This document shows, piece after piece, positions 51,231 to 59,479 of a DNA stretch of 64,000 nt. Source of the stretch: Haladaptatus pallidirubidus. GTDB taxonomy: Archaea > Halobacteriota > Halobacteria > Halobacteriales > Haladaptataceae. The translations under genes were made by a program, and so were the position numbers. Under the pieces are notes generated by a model, which did no database searches, had not been told where the DNA came from, and saw only the letters and a program-made list of their open reading frames with translations. Location of the stretch: assembly GCF_020700235.1 (NCBI RefSeq), contig NZ_CP085301.1, positions 2,046,001 to 2,110,000 of the forward strand, written 5' to 3'. The stretch's first letter is position 1, and the number at the start of each line of letters is the position of its first letter.

Positions 51231-51476
51231 CTACTTTTTCTCTGAAATCCACCAGATAACCACCCGCGGACTTAACTTCCCCCGCTCAACCTCTCCCTCC
51301 TCATGCAGTGCTTCAAGCCGTCGATGAGCGGAGGGCCGGTTAATATCGAGCGTATCCGCCACCCACCGAGCAGTCACTGCCGGAAACTCTGACTTGTGCA
51401 TCGCCGTCAGAATATCGTCATCAGTCGTTTCCTCTGCAAATTGACCACTAGTATCGCGTTCTCTCTCGTTTGTCAT
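51231..51476 (-). CDS. Winged-helix transcriptional regulator
   Basis: An 81-residue protein. 'ILTAMHKSEFPAVTARWVADTLDINRPSAHRRLEALHEEGEVERGKL' (in part) is a winged helix of the MarR/ArsR-like kind, ending 'VVIWWISEKK'. The ATG at 51476 is chosen because a TTTTAAG box lies about 30 bases upstream. The divergent promoter region holds two ACTACrTAGT palindromes, so it probably regulates itself and the SWIM gene. A decayed relative with two in-frame stops lies at 61533-61697. Confidence 0.85.
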   Translation of the reverse strand: MTNERERDTSGQFAEETTDDDILTAMHKSEFPAVTARWVADTLDINRPSAHRRLEALHEEGEVERGKLSPRVVIWWISEKK

Positions 51477-51503
51477 CGTAGCTCTCAGTTCATTATCCAC
51501 CAT

Positions 51504-51562
51504 CTTAAAACCATGCACTACGTAGTACATCGATGGTTTTAATACCATGTACTACATAGTAC
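51504..51562. promoter_or_regulatory. Divergent promoter with two palindromic operators
   Basis: ACTACGTAGT (51517-51526) is a perfect palindrome; ACTACATAGT (51551-51560) differs by one base. Each is preceded by TTTTAA-type boxes and ACCATG, giving a direct repeat with a 34-base period. The boxes suit promoters for the winged-helix gene (minus) and the SWIM gene (plus). Confidence 0.65.
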
Positions 51563-51601
51563 TTGGTAGGAAGAACGGTGCCCTCGGGCGTGTAGAAACG
51601 C

Positions 51602-51623
51602 GCCGGGTGTTCTAGCACCCGGC
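51602..51623 (+). promoter_or_regulatory. Leader hairpin before the SWIM gene
   Basis: GCCGGGTGTTCTAGCACCCG then GC is a perfect 9-base-pair stem with a short loop, 28 bases before the ATG. It has the same position as the GC-rich dyads of the mobile module but a different sequence. Confidence 0.55.
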
Positions 51624-51651
51624 ACCGGTCTTCCAATTCCAGCGAAAGACC

Positions 51652-52035
51652 ATGAGTACAAAACAATCCGCAGCCCTTGAAGTTGACGAGACGGCACAGA
51701 AACGCGCACAATGGGAACAGTTCTCTTTCGACGTCGATGCCCCCGGACTCATCGACGTCACCAACGAGAGCCACGAGAACCCCGCAGCCCACCAATACAC
51801 CGTCTCCATCGACGACGTGACTGACGACCTGATGGCCTGCACCTGCCCGCATCACGTCCACCGAAACGCATTCTGCAAACACATGGCTGCTGTCGAAACC
51901 GCGACTGAGGACGGAACGCTTGACGCCTTCCCGTCCGAGGACGAAGACGATGCCGAAGACTGTGACTGCGACGGCCTCGGTGACTTCCCGTGCTGGCCAT
52001 GCGTGCGAACAGGACGGAAGGAACTGCCGAACTAA
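51652..52035 (+). CDS. SWIM zinc-finger protein, diverged copy
   Basis: A 127-residue protein. The SWIM motif is 'CTCPHHVHRNAFCKHM' near residue 62; the tail 'DCDCDGLGDFPCWPCVRTGR' matches the tail of the module's SWIM proteins, although the N-terminal half is much diverged. Its higher GC suggests an older resident or a different source. It is divergent from the winged-helix gene and probably controlled by it. Confidence 0.85.
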   Translation: MSTKQSAALEVDETAQKRAQWEQFSFDVDAPGLIDVTNESHENPAAHQYTVSIDDVTDDLMACTCPHHVHRNAFCKHMAAVETATEDGTLDAFPSEDEDDAEDCDCDGLGDFPCWPCVRTGRKELPN

Positions 52036-52182
52036 CCACTCCTTTAATTTATTAGTCAATGGACAGACACTGGCGCCGAAGAATGATCCATAGAATGTTT
52101 GAATGGATCGTCGATTTCAGACCGGTCCTCAAAAACAGAATTCGGAGCGATGCGGTTCGAACCGGGCAAAAAACGGTTCAGA

Positions 52183-52587
52183 TCAGCGACTGGCCGGGCG
52201 CCCTGCCTTGCGTTTGGTCGAGCGACCCTGCAACCACGACCCGAGCGCTCCACCCACAGCGCCAGGGATTGCGGCGACGATAACAAACAGCACGCCGAAG
52301 GCGAACAGTCCCATCGCCGGAAGTGGGCCAGCCATCAATCCTGCGACGGTCAGAACGACGAGGGCAACGATGGCCCCCGCCGCGCTTGCCACACCACCGT
52401 TTAGTGCGCCGTCATTGAGTTTGGTACCGGCGACGTAGCCAGCCACGAGACCACCGATGATGCCGGTCACTAAAGCACCGGTGACGGGGAGTGCCATATT
52501 CGTGAATGGGATGACGGCACCACTGAGGAGGCCGACGATGATGGTTGCGACGATTCCGTATACGATGGCTCGTAGTTTGAAGTCCAT
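52183..52587 (-). CDS. DUF5518-type membrane protein
   Basis: A 134-residue protein with four glycine-rich hydrophobic helices ('AIVYGIVATIIVGLLSGAVIPF' in part, 'ALVTGIIGGLVAGYVAG', 'GGVASAAGAIVALVVLTVAGL', 'FAFGVLFVIVAAIPGAVGGALG'), the layout of haloarchaeal DUF5518 proteins. The ATG at 52587 gives 'MDFKLRAIVYG'. Function unknown. Confidence 0.8.
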   Translation of the reverse strand: MDFKLRAIVYGIVATIIVGLLSGAVIPFTNMALPVTGALVTGIIGGLVAGYVAGTKLNDGALNGGVASAAGAIVALVVLTVAGLMAGPLPAMGLFAFGVLFVIVAAIPGAVGGALGSWLQGRSTKRKAGRPASR

Positions 52588-52791
52588 ACCTAATAGTAGA
52601 CCCACAACATCTTAAATACTTTTCATAATTCAAATATACATTTCAAAGATGGTACAAACGGACAATTAGAATTTCGTTACAAAACAGATAGTTACGGTCA
52701 CATCTCAGATTGGCAATTTTTCTCTGTGTCCGCTGACCAGTCAGCAAGCAGTAGGTAGAAACATCAAACGGCGGTGCTCGGTGCGGACCTG

Positions 52792-53025
52792 ATGTTTCGT
52801 ACTGTGTTCGGCATTACTCGTCCCCACTGTGGTTCGAACAAGCTCTCTCCACGTTTGAGGCAGCCTTCTCCGACAACCCGTAACGCTGATTCATTCAAAC
52901 ATCTCGTGAGCACGCTGATTCTCACCGAAACGCAGTGGACTGTTAGTGGAGATCGCACCTACTGGCAGTGTGAGGACTGTGGCGCGGAAGCCACCCGAAA
53001 GGACGCACTCACCGACTGCTGCTAA
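52792..53025 (+). CDS. Small hypothetical protein with cysteine-rich end
   Basis: A 77-residue protein. The C-terminal half 'TYWQCEDCGAEATRKDALTD' then 'CC' contains a CxxC and a terminal Cys pair that may form a zinc knuckle, as in small haloarchaeal zinc-ribbon proteins. The N-terminal half is less convincing and contains 'PHCGSNK'. The gene is short but the end is protein-like. Confidence 0.5.
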   Translation: MFRTVFGITRPHCGSNKLSPRLRQPSPTTRNADSFKHLVSTLILTETQWTVSGDRTYWQCEDCGAEATRKDALTDCC

Positions 53026-53209
53026 CCCCGTCTCCCTTTTTCCATTTATGTCACGCCAAACAACACTGTCCGATGTTGCCCAGCGAATGCTCAGCGAAAG
53101 CGCGGCTGGTTCGACCGAACGCGACAACGTACCGACGACAAAGCGCCCTGCTCGACCGAGCACAAGCGCACGGCGCAATATCCATCCTCCTCGGCCTGTT
53201 ACTGGATGC

Positions 53210-53680
53210 ATGGTTGAGAGAGTAGATTCCGCGAGGAAACGAATGCAGGCCTCTCCAGAAGCCATCTACCAAGCGTTTGCAGAACCTGGTGCCATGGAAC
53301 GTTGGCTTCCTCCGAGCAACATGACCGGCGAAATGCTCGACTTCGATTTCCACGAAGGGGGCTCGTACCGAATGCGGCTCACCTACAAGGACCAGCAAGC
53401 TGGGCAAGGCAAGACATCGGAGGCATTCGACGAGATGGAAGTACGTTTACCTCGACTTGAACCAAACCATCGAATCGAGCAGGAAGTCGTCTTTGAGAGC
53501 GACGACCCGGCGTTCGAGGGCACCATGCGTATGGTCTGGACGTTCGAGCCCGCGGGCAGTGGAGCGATTGTGACCGTCCGCGCCGAGAACGTGCCAGTAG
53601 GCATCCAGCCGGAGGACCACGAGGCAGGAATGAAATCGACACTCGACTACCTCACGGCATTCGTCGAACAGGACGGCTAG
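53210..53680 (+). CDS. SRPBCC (AHSA1-type) protein
   Basis: A 156-residue START-like fold protein. 'SPEAIYQAFAEPGAMERWLPP' is the usual opening of AHSA1-like members, followed by 'FDFHEGGSYRMRLTY', 'RIEQEVVFESDDPAFEGTMRMVWTFEP' in part, and the final helix 'GMKSTLDYLTAFVEQ'. Ligand and role are unknown. The ATG at 53210 is chosen since the sequence before it lacks family character. Confidence 0.85.
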   Translation: MVERVDSARKRMQASPEAIYQAFAEPGAMERWLPPSNMTGEMLDFDFHEGGSYRMRLTYKDQQAGQGKTSEAFDEMEVRLPRLEPNHRIEQEVVFESDDPAFEGTMRMVWTFEPAGSGAIVTVRAENVPVGIQPEDHEAGMKSTLDYLTAFVEQDG

Positions 53681-54027
53681 TTGGTTGGCGGGAACCGAGG
53701 GAACACTACATTACAGTATAACGATTGCTCCTGCGGTCGACAATTTCCATCTAAGGTTGAAAATATCTCTTGTTAAAATATAAAAGTTATTCTGACTCCT
53801 CAATTATCTCCATAGATTGGCGGGTGTCCATTGGGACTGCGATTCGGGTATACGATATCGGAACAGCAGACGAGGCTCTCCAAGTTGCGATCGCCGACAG
53901 TGGTGGTTCCTCAGCCGATTGTCTCCCTGATAGTGAAACATGAGGAAATCCAGATCAAATGGCCTCGATAGCAGGTAACCTACCACACGCCACTCATACA
54001 CCTCGTGAGTAACTAGGCTTTCGTAGC
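53681..54027. other. Intergenic region
   Basis: No gene is supported; the middle part is AT-rich. Confidence 0.4.
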
Positions 54028-54186
54028 ATGACAAAGGAAGGGTGTGTTGAGTGGAGGTGCATACGATGTAGCGAACCATTCGATGCACCGGATGCACAGA
54101 CGGCTACGTGCCCCTACTGTGGAACCATGTTGAAGATCCCTGACGATGCGTGGGAGTACTACCGATCGGATGAAAATGAAGAATAG
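54028..54186 (+). CDS. Small zinc-ribbon protein (52 residues)
   Basis: A 52-residue protein, 'MTKEGCVEWRCIRCSEPFDA', then 'CPYCGTMLKIPDDAWEYYRS'. Two CxxC pairs ('CIRC', 'CPYC') give one rubredoxin-like zinc ribbon. The acidic tail ends in 'DENEE'. It is too small for most gene finders but has a clean start and stop. Function unknown. Confidence 0.65.
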   Translation: MTKEGCVEWRCIRCSEPFDAPDAQTATCPYCGTMLKIPDDAWEYYRSDENEE

Positions 54187-54415
54187 AACAAGCAGATTCA
54201 TCGCGGTCTCTCTCAAGAGATGAGTATACAGCCCTGGATCAACTCGTTCGCATCGAAACGAATTCAAGAATGATTGTTCTACCGAGGATCGACCGACAGC
54301 TGAACTGCCATCTCGTTTTTTACATTGTCGGACACTGGACATCGTTCCTCGACTCGCTGCGCTCCTGCTTCGACCGTTTCTATATCAAAACAAACAACAC
54401 TGTGAGACCCATCTT

Positions 54416-54670
54416 CTATTCTTGCCGGTTTAACTGATTTAATATGTCGTCTCGGACTTCATCTGCAGAGTTGTACGTTTTCTCGTCGGCTGAACCAAGC
54501 ACTTCTTCGATGGATTGTGTGCCGTCGACTGATTCGACCTCATAGTCGCCAAATGCGGAAACTAACTCATCTCCTGTTAGTGGATAGTCCTGTTCTTCGA
54601 GGGCCTGATCGAACTCACCGAGTTCGCCACTTTCTGCTCGGTCTTCAACCGAAGGTCGATCATCACTCAT
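54416..54670 (-). CDS. DUF5789-like small acidic protein
   Basis: An 84-residue acidic protein. 'EFDQALEEQDYPLTGDELVSAFGDYEVE' (in part), 'TQSIEEVLG' and 'ADEVRDDILNQL' match the haloarchaeal DUF5789 layout. The ATG at 54670 is taken because only this part shows the pattern. It is divergent from the sufB gene, 155 bases away. Confidence 0.75.
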   Translation of the reverse strand: MSDDRPSVEDRAESGELGEFDQALEEQDYPLTGDELVSAFGDYEVESVDGTQSIEEVLGSADEKTYNSADEVRDDILNQLNRQE

Positions 54671-54824
54671 AAGAACGTAGTAGATCGCGAGCCAGAATAA
54701 AATATTGGCTAATTGGTCAAATGAAGACAGAAGGGAACAGATTCTCGTTGATCCCAACATACACTCGCTATCTATCGTTAACGTACCCACCAGCCTCATC
54801 AGGCTAGAGCACTCACTTTTAAAT

Positions 54825-56255
54825 ATGAGTTCAGATCAGGATCACTTGCGTAACACAGATACAGAAGAACGATTCGGATTCAAAAAAGAACAGCAGGCTG
54901 CAGTCACATCCGGCAAGGGTCTGACTGAAAAAGTCGTCCGCCTCATCAGCGAGGACAAGGACGAACCGGAATGGATGCTCCAGCGGCGTCTCCGTGCACT
55001 GGAACACTACCAGAACATGCCCCTCCCGACGGACTGGCCCGGTCAGCCAGACCTCACAGAACTTGATGTCGAAGAGATTATTCCCTATATTCGCCCAGAC
55101 GTCGACAAGCGTGAAGGGGCGGACAGCTGGGACGACCTGCCGGACGACATCAAGGACACGTTCGAGAAGCTGGGGATTCCGGAAGCGGAGCGCAAGGCGC
55201 TTTCCGGCGTCGGTGCCCAGTACGAGTCCGAGGTCGTCTACCAGAACATGCAGGAGCAGTGGGAGGAAAAGGGCGTTGTCTTCTGCAACATGGATGAAGC
55301 CGTCCAAGAGCATGAGAACCTTGTCAAGGAGTACTTCATGACGAAGTGCGTGCCGCCGAGCGACAACAAGTTCGCGGCGCTCCACGGTGCGGTCTGGTCG
55401 GGCGGCTCGTTCGTTTACGTCCCCGAGGACGTGACGGTGCAGATGCCCGTTCAGGCGTACTTCCGCATGAACTCCGAGGGGATGGGGCAGTTCGAGCACA
55501 CGCTCATCATTGCCGAGGAAGGCTCCGAAGTCCATTATATCGAGGGCTGTTCCGCACCGAAGTACGGCAGCCACAACCTCCACTCCGGCGGCGTCGAAGT
55601 GTTTGTGGACGAAGACGCTCACGTCCAGTATTCGACCGTGCAGAACTGGTCGAAGAACACCTTCAACCTGAACACCAAGCGCGCCATCGTCGAAGCCGGT
55701 GGCCGAATGGAGTGGGTGTCTGGTAGCATGGGATCGAAGGCAACGATGCTCTACCCGTGTTCAATCCTGAAGGGTCGCGGCGCGAGCGCCAACCACATCT
55801 CTATTGCGTTCGCTGGCAAGGGACAGAACATTGACACTGGCGCGAAGGTGTACCACAACGCGCCCCGCACCAACTCCACCATCGAGTCGAAATCCATCAG
55901 CAAGGACGGCGGTCGCACGAACTACCGCGGCCTCGTCCACATCAGCGACGGCGCGGTGGATTCGAGTACGTCCGTCGAGTGCGACGCGCTGATGTTCGAC
56001 AACGAATCCACGTCGGACACCATGCCGTACATGGAAATCAACGAAGACCGCGTGGACGTCGCCCACGAGGCAACGGTCGGTAAAATCGGCGACGAGGACG
56101 TGTTCTACCTCCAAAGCCGCGGATTGGACGACGACGACGCGAAACAGATGATCGTGAGCGGGTTCATCGAACCCATCACGGAAGAGCTTCCAATCGAGTA
56201 CGCGGTCGAACTCAACCGCCTCATCGAACTCGAAATGGAGGGCAGCCTTGGCTAA
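54825..56255 (+). CDS. sufB: Fe-S cluster assembly protein SufB
   Basis: A 476-residue SufB of usual length. 'WMLQRRLRALEHYQNMPLPTDWP', 'GAVWSGGSFVYVPEDVTV', 'YIEGCSAPKYGSHNLHSGGVEV' (each in part), the beta-helix core with 'QNWSKNTFNLNTKRAIVE', and 'LYPCSILKGRGASANHISIAFAGKGQ' (in part) are typical. SufB is the scaffold that assembles [4Fe-4S] clusters with SufC and SufD. Neither sufC nor sufD is adjacent, so this is either an extra copy or one separated from its operon. GC is higher than in flanking genes. Confidence 0.92.
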   Translation: MSSDQDHLRNTDTEERFGFKKEQQAAVTSGKGLTEKVVRLISEDKDEPEWMLQRRLRALEHYQNMPLPTDWPGQPDLTELDVEEIIPYIRPDVDKREGADSWDDLPDDIKDTFEKLGIPEAERKALSGVGAQYESEVVYQNMQEQWEEKGVVFCNMDEAVQEHENLVKEYFMTKCVPPSDNKFAALHGAVWSGGSFVYVPEDVTVQMPVQAYFRMNSEGMGQFEHTLIIAEEGSEVHYIEGCSAPKYGSHNLHSGGVEVFVDEDAHVQYSTVQNWSKNTFNLNTKRAIVEAGGRMEWVSGSMGSKATMLYPCSILKGRGASANHISIAFAGKGQNIDTGAKVYHNAPRTNSTIESKSISKDGGRTNYRGLVHISDGAVDSSTSVECDALMFDNESTSDTMPYMEINEDRVDVAHEATVGKIGDEDVFYLQSRGLDDDDAKQMIVSGFIEPITEELPIEYAVELNRLIELEMEGSLG

Positions 56256-56414
56256 TCTTTTTAAGATCAGGATTAGAGTGGATCATTGTATTGGTCGGCC
56301 GGATCCTGTTGCTCATCGACAGCTTGCGTAAACAGATTTTCATCCAACTCCTCTTCGCACAGTATCGCCCGAACATTACCACTGTTAGTACCGTACGTCG
56401 TCTATCTATTCCTT

Positions 56415-56730
56415 TTATTCCTCTGGAAGAGCGTTAGCAAGTGCTGTCTCTCCTCCGACAATTGGCACTGGAATGGTGATCTTTTTGACATCAACAGAGA
56501 TAACAGTGTCACCTGTACTATCTGGCGGTCGTTTAGTGAAGTAATGGTCGCTAGATAGTACAACAATTCCGATGCGGTGGCCAGGTTGGAAAACATAATC
56601 ATCGGGTTGGAGATTGAAATTGATCCAGTATGGTGTGCCGGGATGAATCACAAAAGTGGTTCTGAGCGACTTACGATTCTGTGGGTCTACCCAGCCCCAA
56701 TTGATATTATAATTAGAGAGGAAAATTATC
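56415..56730 (-). pseudogene. C-terminal remnant of an X-Pro dipeptidyl-peptidase (S15/CocE type)
   Basis: The minus strand reads 'HPGTPYWINFNLQPDDYVFQPGHRIGIVVLSSDHYFTKRPP' (in part), then 'GDTVISVDVKKITIPVPIVGG'. This is the C-terminal jelly-roll domain of S15-family peptidases. The catalytic alpha/beta-hydrolase domain is absent, and the upstream sequence is the AIM24 gene end, so the gene was truncated by recombination. Confidence 0.7.
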
Positions 56731-56742
56731 CTCACTTTTGTA

Positions 56743-57405
56743 TTATTGCTCAGGCTGCAGTTCTTCGTACGGCTGAATGATGACGAATCCACCCTCCTCG
56801 GCGAAGTGAAGCTGATACGTTTCTCCAGAGGAGCGTCCAAGGAAACTCTTGAGATTGAGGTCTCGCTTCGAGGTGGGTGACACATTACTACTCCAAGCGA
56901 CAGTCGCATTGGGGTCCGTACTCACAGGTGTCGGAATAACAAGCGGTTTTCCATGGGTGGTGATAGCCACATGTCCTGGTCCCTCAAGAAACACATTGAA
57001 CAACCCACCTGTAGAGGCACCAGCAATACTTTTCATCATCTTAATATCCCAACTAACACTCTCATCAAAAGCCAGTACATCGTTCCCATTGACGCTGATT
57101 TCGTCTTCCTCATTTAGTTCCAGAATTTGTACCTCTTTGCCCTGGTCAGCTAAGTACAGATGCCCCGTCCCTGTGGCTTGCATCATTAGGCCTCCCTCAC
57201 CAGTGGCTTTCTTCTTCAACATGCCTTTCAGCCCACCGGTTGATTTCCGTTCGAATGAGATGTCACCAGTATAACCCACCATGGTTCCTGCTTTTGCCAT
57301 GATGCTCCCGTCCATCGATACATCGAGCAGCTTTGAATTCTCTAGTTCGAAGGTTTTTCCCTGGTCTTGCGGTGCATGAGTGTTGACAAATTCATTGAGA
57401 TTCAT
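56743..57405 (-). CDS. AIM24/DUF124 family protein
   Basis: A 220-residue protein. 'MAKAGTMVGYTGDISFERKSTGG', 'GEGGLMMQATGTGHLYLADQGKEVQIL' (each in part), 'VNGNDVLAFDESVSWDIKMM' and 'LFNVFLEGPGHVAITTHGKP' are the conserved double-beta-barrel blocks of AIM24. The family binds membranes or proteins; its role in archaea is unknown. It ends with 'EEGGFVIIQPYEELQPEQ', the usual C-terminus. Confidence 0.88.
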   Translation of the reverse strand: MNLNEFVNTHAPQDQGKTFELENSKLLDVSMDGSIMAKAGTMVGYTGDISFERKSTGGLKGMLKKKATGEGGLMMQATGTGHLYLADQGKEVQILELNEEDEISVNGNDVLAFDESVSWDIKMMKSIAGASTGGLFNVFLEGPGHVAITTHGKPLVIPTPVSTDPNATVAWSSNVSPTSKRDLNLKSFLGRSSGETYQLHFAEEGGFVIIQPYEELQPEQ

Positions 57406-57617
57406 TGGTTTCCTCTGAACCGCATTTCATACGGCTCTGTATAAAGAAGGTTCTCAAAGACAATATAATTATAGCCTACTGTATTTGATAAATCATCAAC
57501 AGATAGAAAGTATGATCACAGAAAATATTTATGTCTACTAACTTCGACTGCTGTGCATTTCCGTCAGTGTCAGTGACTCCCCGAGTGACATCGTACAAGT
57601 AGAAACTGAAAGCGGTC

Positions 57618-58693
57618 TTACTTCACTGGAAACCGAAGTAGCGCTCCAACACCACTGAAGGCATTCACGAACTGCGATCCACGTTCGGTATCACTGGCGA
57701 TCACATAATCGTCACCACCTTGCTGTTCCACAGATGTTTCAAGATCTTTCCGCTGATTTCGTGGCACTGTCGATGCAATGAGGACTGTATCGACCGCTCC
57801 GAACCTGATCGCTTGCTCTACCTCCTCAATACTATACGCAACCAGATCGCCATCTCGAAGCCGCGAGTAGAACTCATCTAGCCGCTTGCGTCCTTCTCGC
57901 TGTTCGGCATCGAGAAGTTGCTCATCCGCTTTCTCGACAAGCTGATGGAGGCCTTGCACGGTCGCATACTCAACCGAGTACGTTCCGAGCAGACGGGTGC
58001 GCAACCGATGATTAAGGTAGCCGTCGGAGACGAACCGCTTCGCAGTCGCAAGTGTTCCCCAACGACAAGCCCAGTGACCGTTCCCTCGTCACCAGTGAAC
58101 GCGTCGGTAGCGATATCACCGACCTGTTGGAAGAACTCGTGGACTTGTCGTTCGCGATCGCGCTCGAACCGCTGGGCAGATTGTCCACCTGCCCTGGATT
58201 TACCCATCACTTGGCTTTCGAACGTCCGAATCGGGATAATGCGCTCTCCAACGAGTCGTCCAATGGCAGCACCACCACGCTCGATGACGATGAGTCCAAA
58301 GGTCTCATTCGGCGTAACTGCTTCATTCAGTGGAGAGAGATCGAAGTGATCGTCACATCGGTACGTCGACTCGGCAACTGGAGTAGGCAGGTCGTCGAAG
58401 GTAGTCGAGATTAACTCACCTCCAACGACACCCGCATAGACCACGAGTCCATTCTCCGGTGTCCTTTCGTATCGACGAAGAATCCGCTGGACGCGCTTGA
58501 GCGCTTGCTGAACGTGGTCTCGTGTCTGATCGGATTTGATATTCTCGGCACTGGCGTATTCCTGGGCAATTCGCTCTCGGATCGAACCCAGCGACTTGCT
58601 GTTGGGTACGGTAACGGTGACGAGTTCAGTACCGTCCCCGGTGAGCGATTCGAGCTGCTCGATCTGTTCGCGAAGATCGTATGTTTGTGACAT
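57618..58693 (-). pseudogene. aRF1 (peptide chain release factor 1) paralogue, frameshifted
   Basis: Two overlapping frames together encode a ~357-residue aRF1-like protein. Frame one starts 'MSQTYDLREQIEQLESLTGD' and contains the stop-recognition NIKS ('AENIKSDQTRDHV', near residue 60) and the peptidyl-hydrolysis GGQ ('SRAGGQSAQRFERDRE'). The reading shifts at a GGGG run (58057-58060), where one base is missing; the second frame continues 'LATAKRFVSDGYLNHRLRTR' and ends 'FSGVGALLRFPVK', the normal domain-3 end. The true chromosomal aRF1 should be elsewhere. Either a recent pseudogene or a sequencing error; a programmed shift seems unlikely. Confidence 0.78.
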
Positions 58694-58874
58694 TGTATAC
58701 TGGTGGCTTGTGAGTAGTTGATTGGCAATTCCGTGAGGTCGATCCAACGACCCTTGCCACCAGCTATGAAAACAGAGAGATGCCGCTCATTGACTGCATA
58801 GTCGTACTGATGCACGAATGTGAGCGGTACATATCAGAACACAGGGTCTGCTCAGCTAAAAGAATTCTGGAGAG

Positions 58875-59220
58875 TTACGCTTCTGTATCGACTGGCACCC
58901 GCTCGAACCCCATTGTTCGAAGATCATTGTCGAAGGCGAACATATGCTCTATCTCGTGCTCTCGAGCAAGCATTGCACTCGTCTGATCAACAAAGGAAAT
59001 CTGCTGGTCGTCAAAACGCTCGAACTCCTCACACGCTGCGTCAAATGTTTGCTCACCGCAGGATATTGAACGTCTGTGATCGACGAACCGTCGAAAGCGC
59101 CTCCACAGCTGCTGTGTGCCCAATCTGGCACAGCATTAGCGTCGCAAAGTCTGAAAGCACATATCGACTGGTGGACACCGGCCCATACTCCCTGGCTTTC
59201 ATCGACAAGCCACCAGACGA
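58875..59220 (-). pseudogene. PIN-domain protein remnant, frameshifted
   Basis: The end reads 'ISFVDQTSAMLAREHEIEHMFAFDNDL' (in part) and 'GFERVPVD', the D-x-x-x-A...F-D-x-D/H-F part of a PIN domain. The earlier part 'RYVLSDFATLMLCQIGHTAA' and 'LSTVRRSQTFNIL' is in another frame, so a shift lies near 59060. The N-terminus with the first Asp is missing. It is an inactive toxin fragment. Confidence 0.65.
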
Positions 59221-59324
59221 CTCGTCCGGCAGTCTGGCGACTTTTCACACGTCCTTGGTCTTCAAACTGTCCAAGCTTCCGCCGCGGTCTCTCGTGAACA
59301 CTCAAGGGCATCGGCAACATCACC

Positions 59325-59387
59325 AGAGGTGGTGGCTTCCCATGTTGGGAGTGCGTGCGCACGAGTTGGAAGGAACTGCCAAACTGA
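59325..59387 (+). pseudogene. Tail of a SWIM zinc-finger gene
   Basis: The codons give 'RGGGFPCWECVRTSWKELPN' followed by TGA. This matches 'DGLGDFPCWPCVRTGRKELPN' (in part) at the end of the SWIM gene at 51652. Nothing of the SWIM motif itself remains. Just before it, on the minus strand, 'TSGDVADALECSRETAAEAW' looks like a piece of a helix-turn-helix gene. Confidence 0.55.
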
Positions 59388-59479
59388 CCACCGCTTCAGT
59401 TCTTTTTCCATGGCGCCAAGACAGTCTCGGCTATGACCGACCGGCAAACAATACCGAGAAGAGTAGTTGCTGGCAAGTG

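Noticed and set aside
57878..58060. Programmed frameshifting in the aRF1 paralogue
   Set aside because: Programmed shifting is known for bacterial RF2 at an in-frame stop with a slippery context. Here the break is a one-base loss in a G run without such a context, so mutation or sequencing error is simpler.
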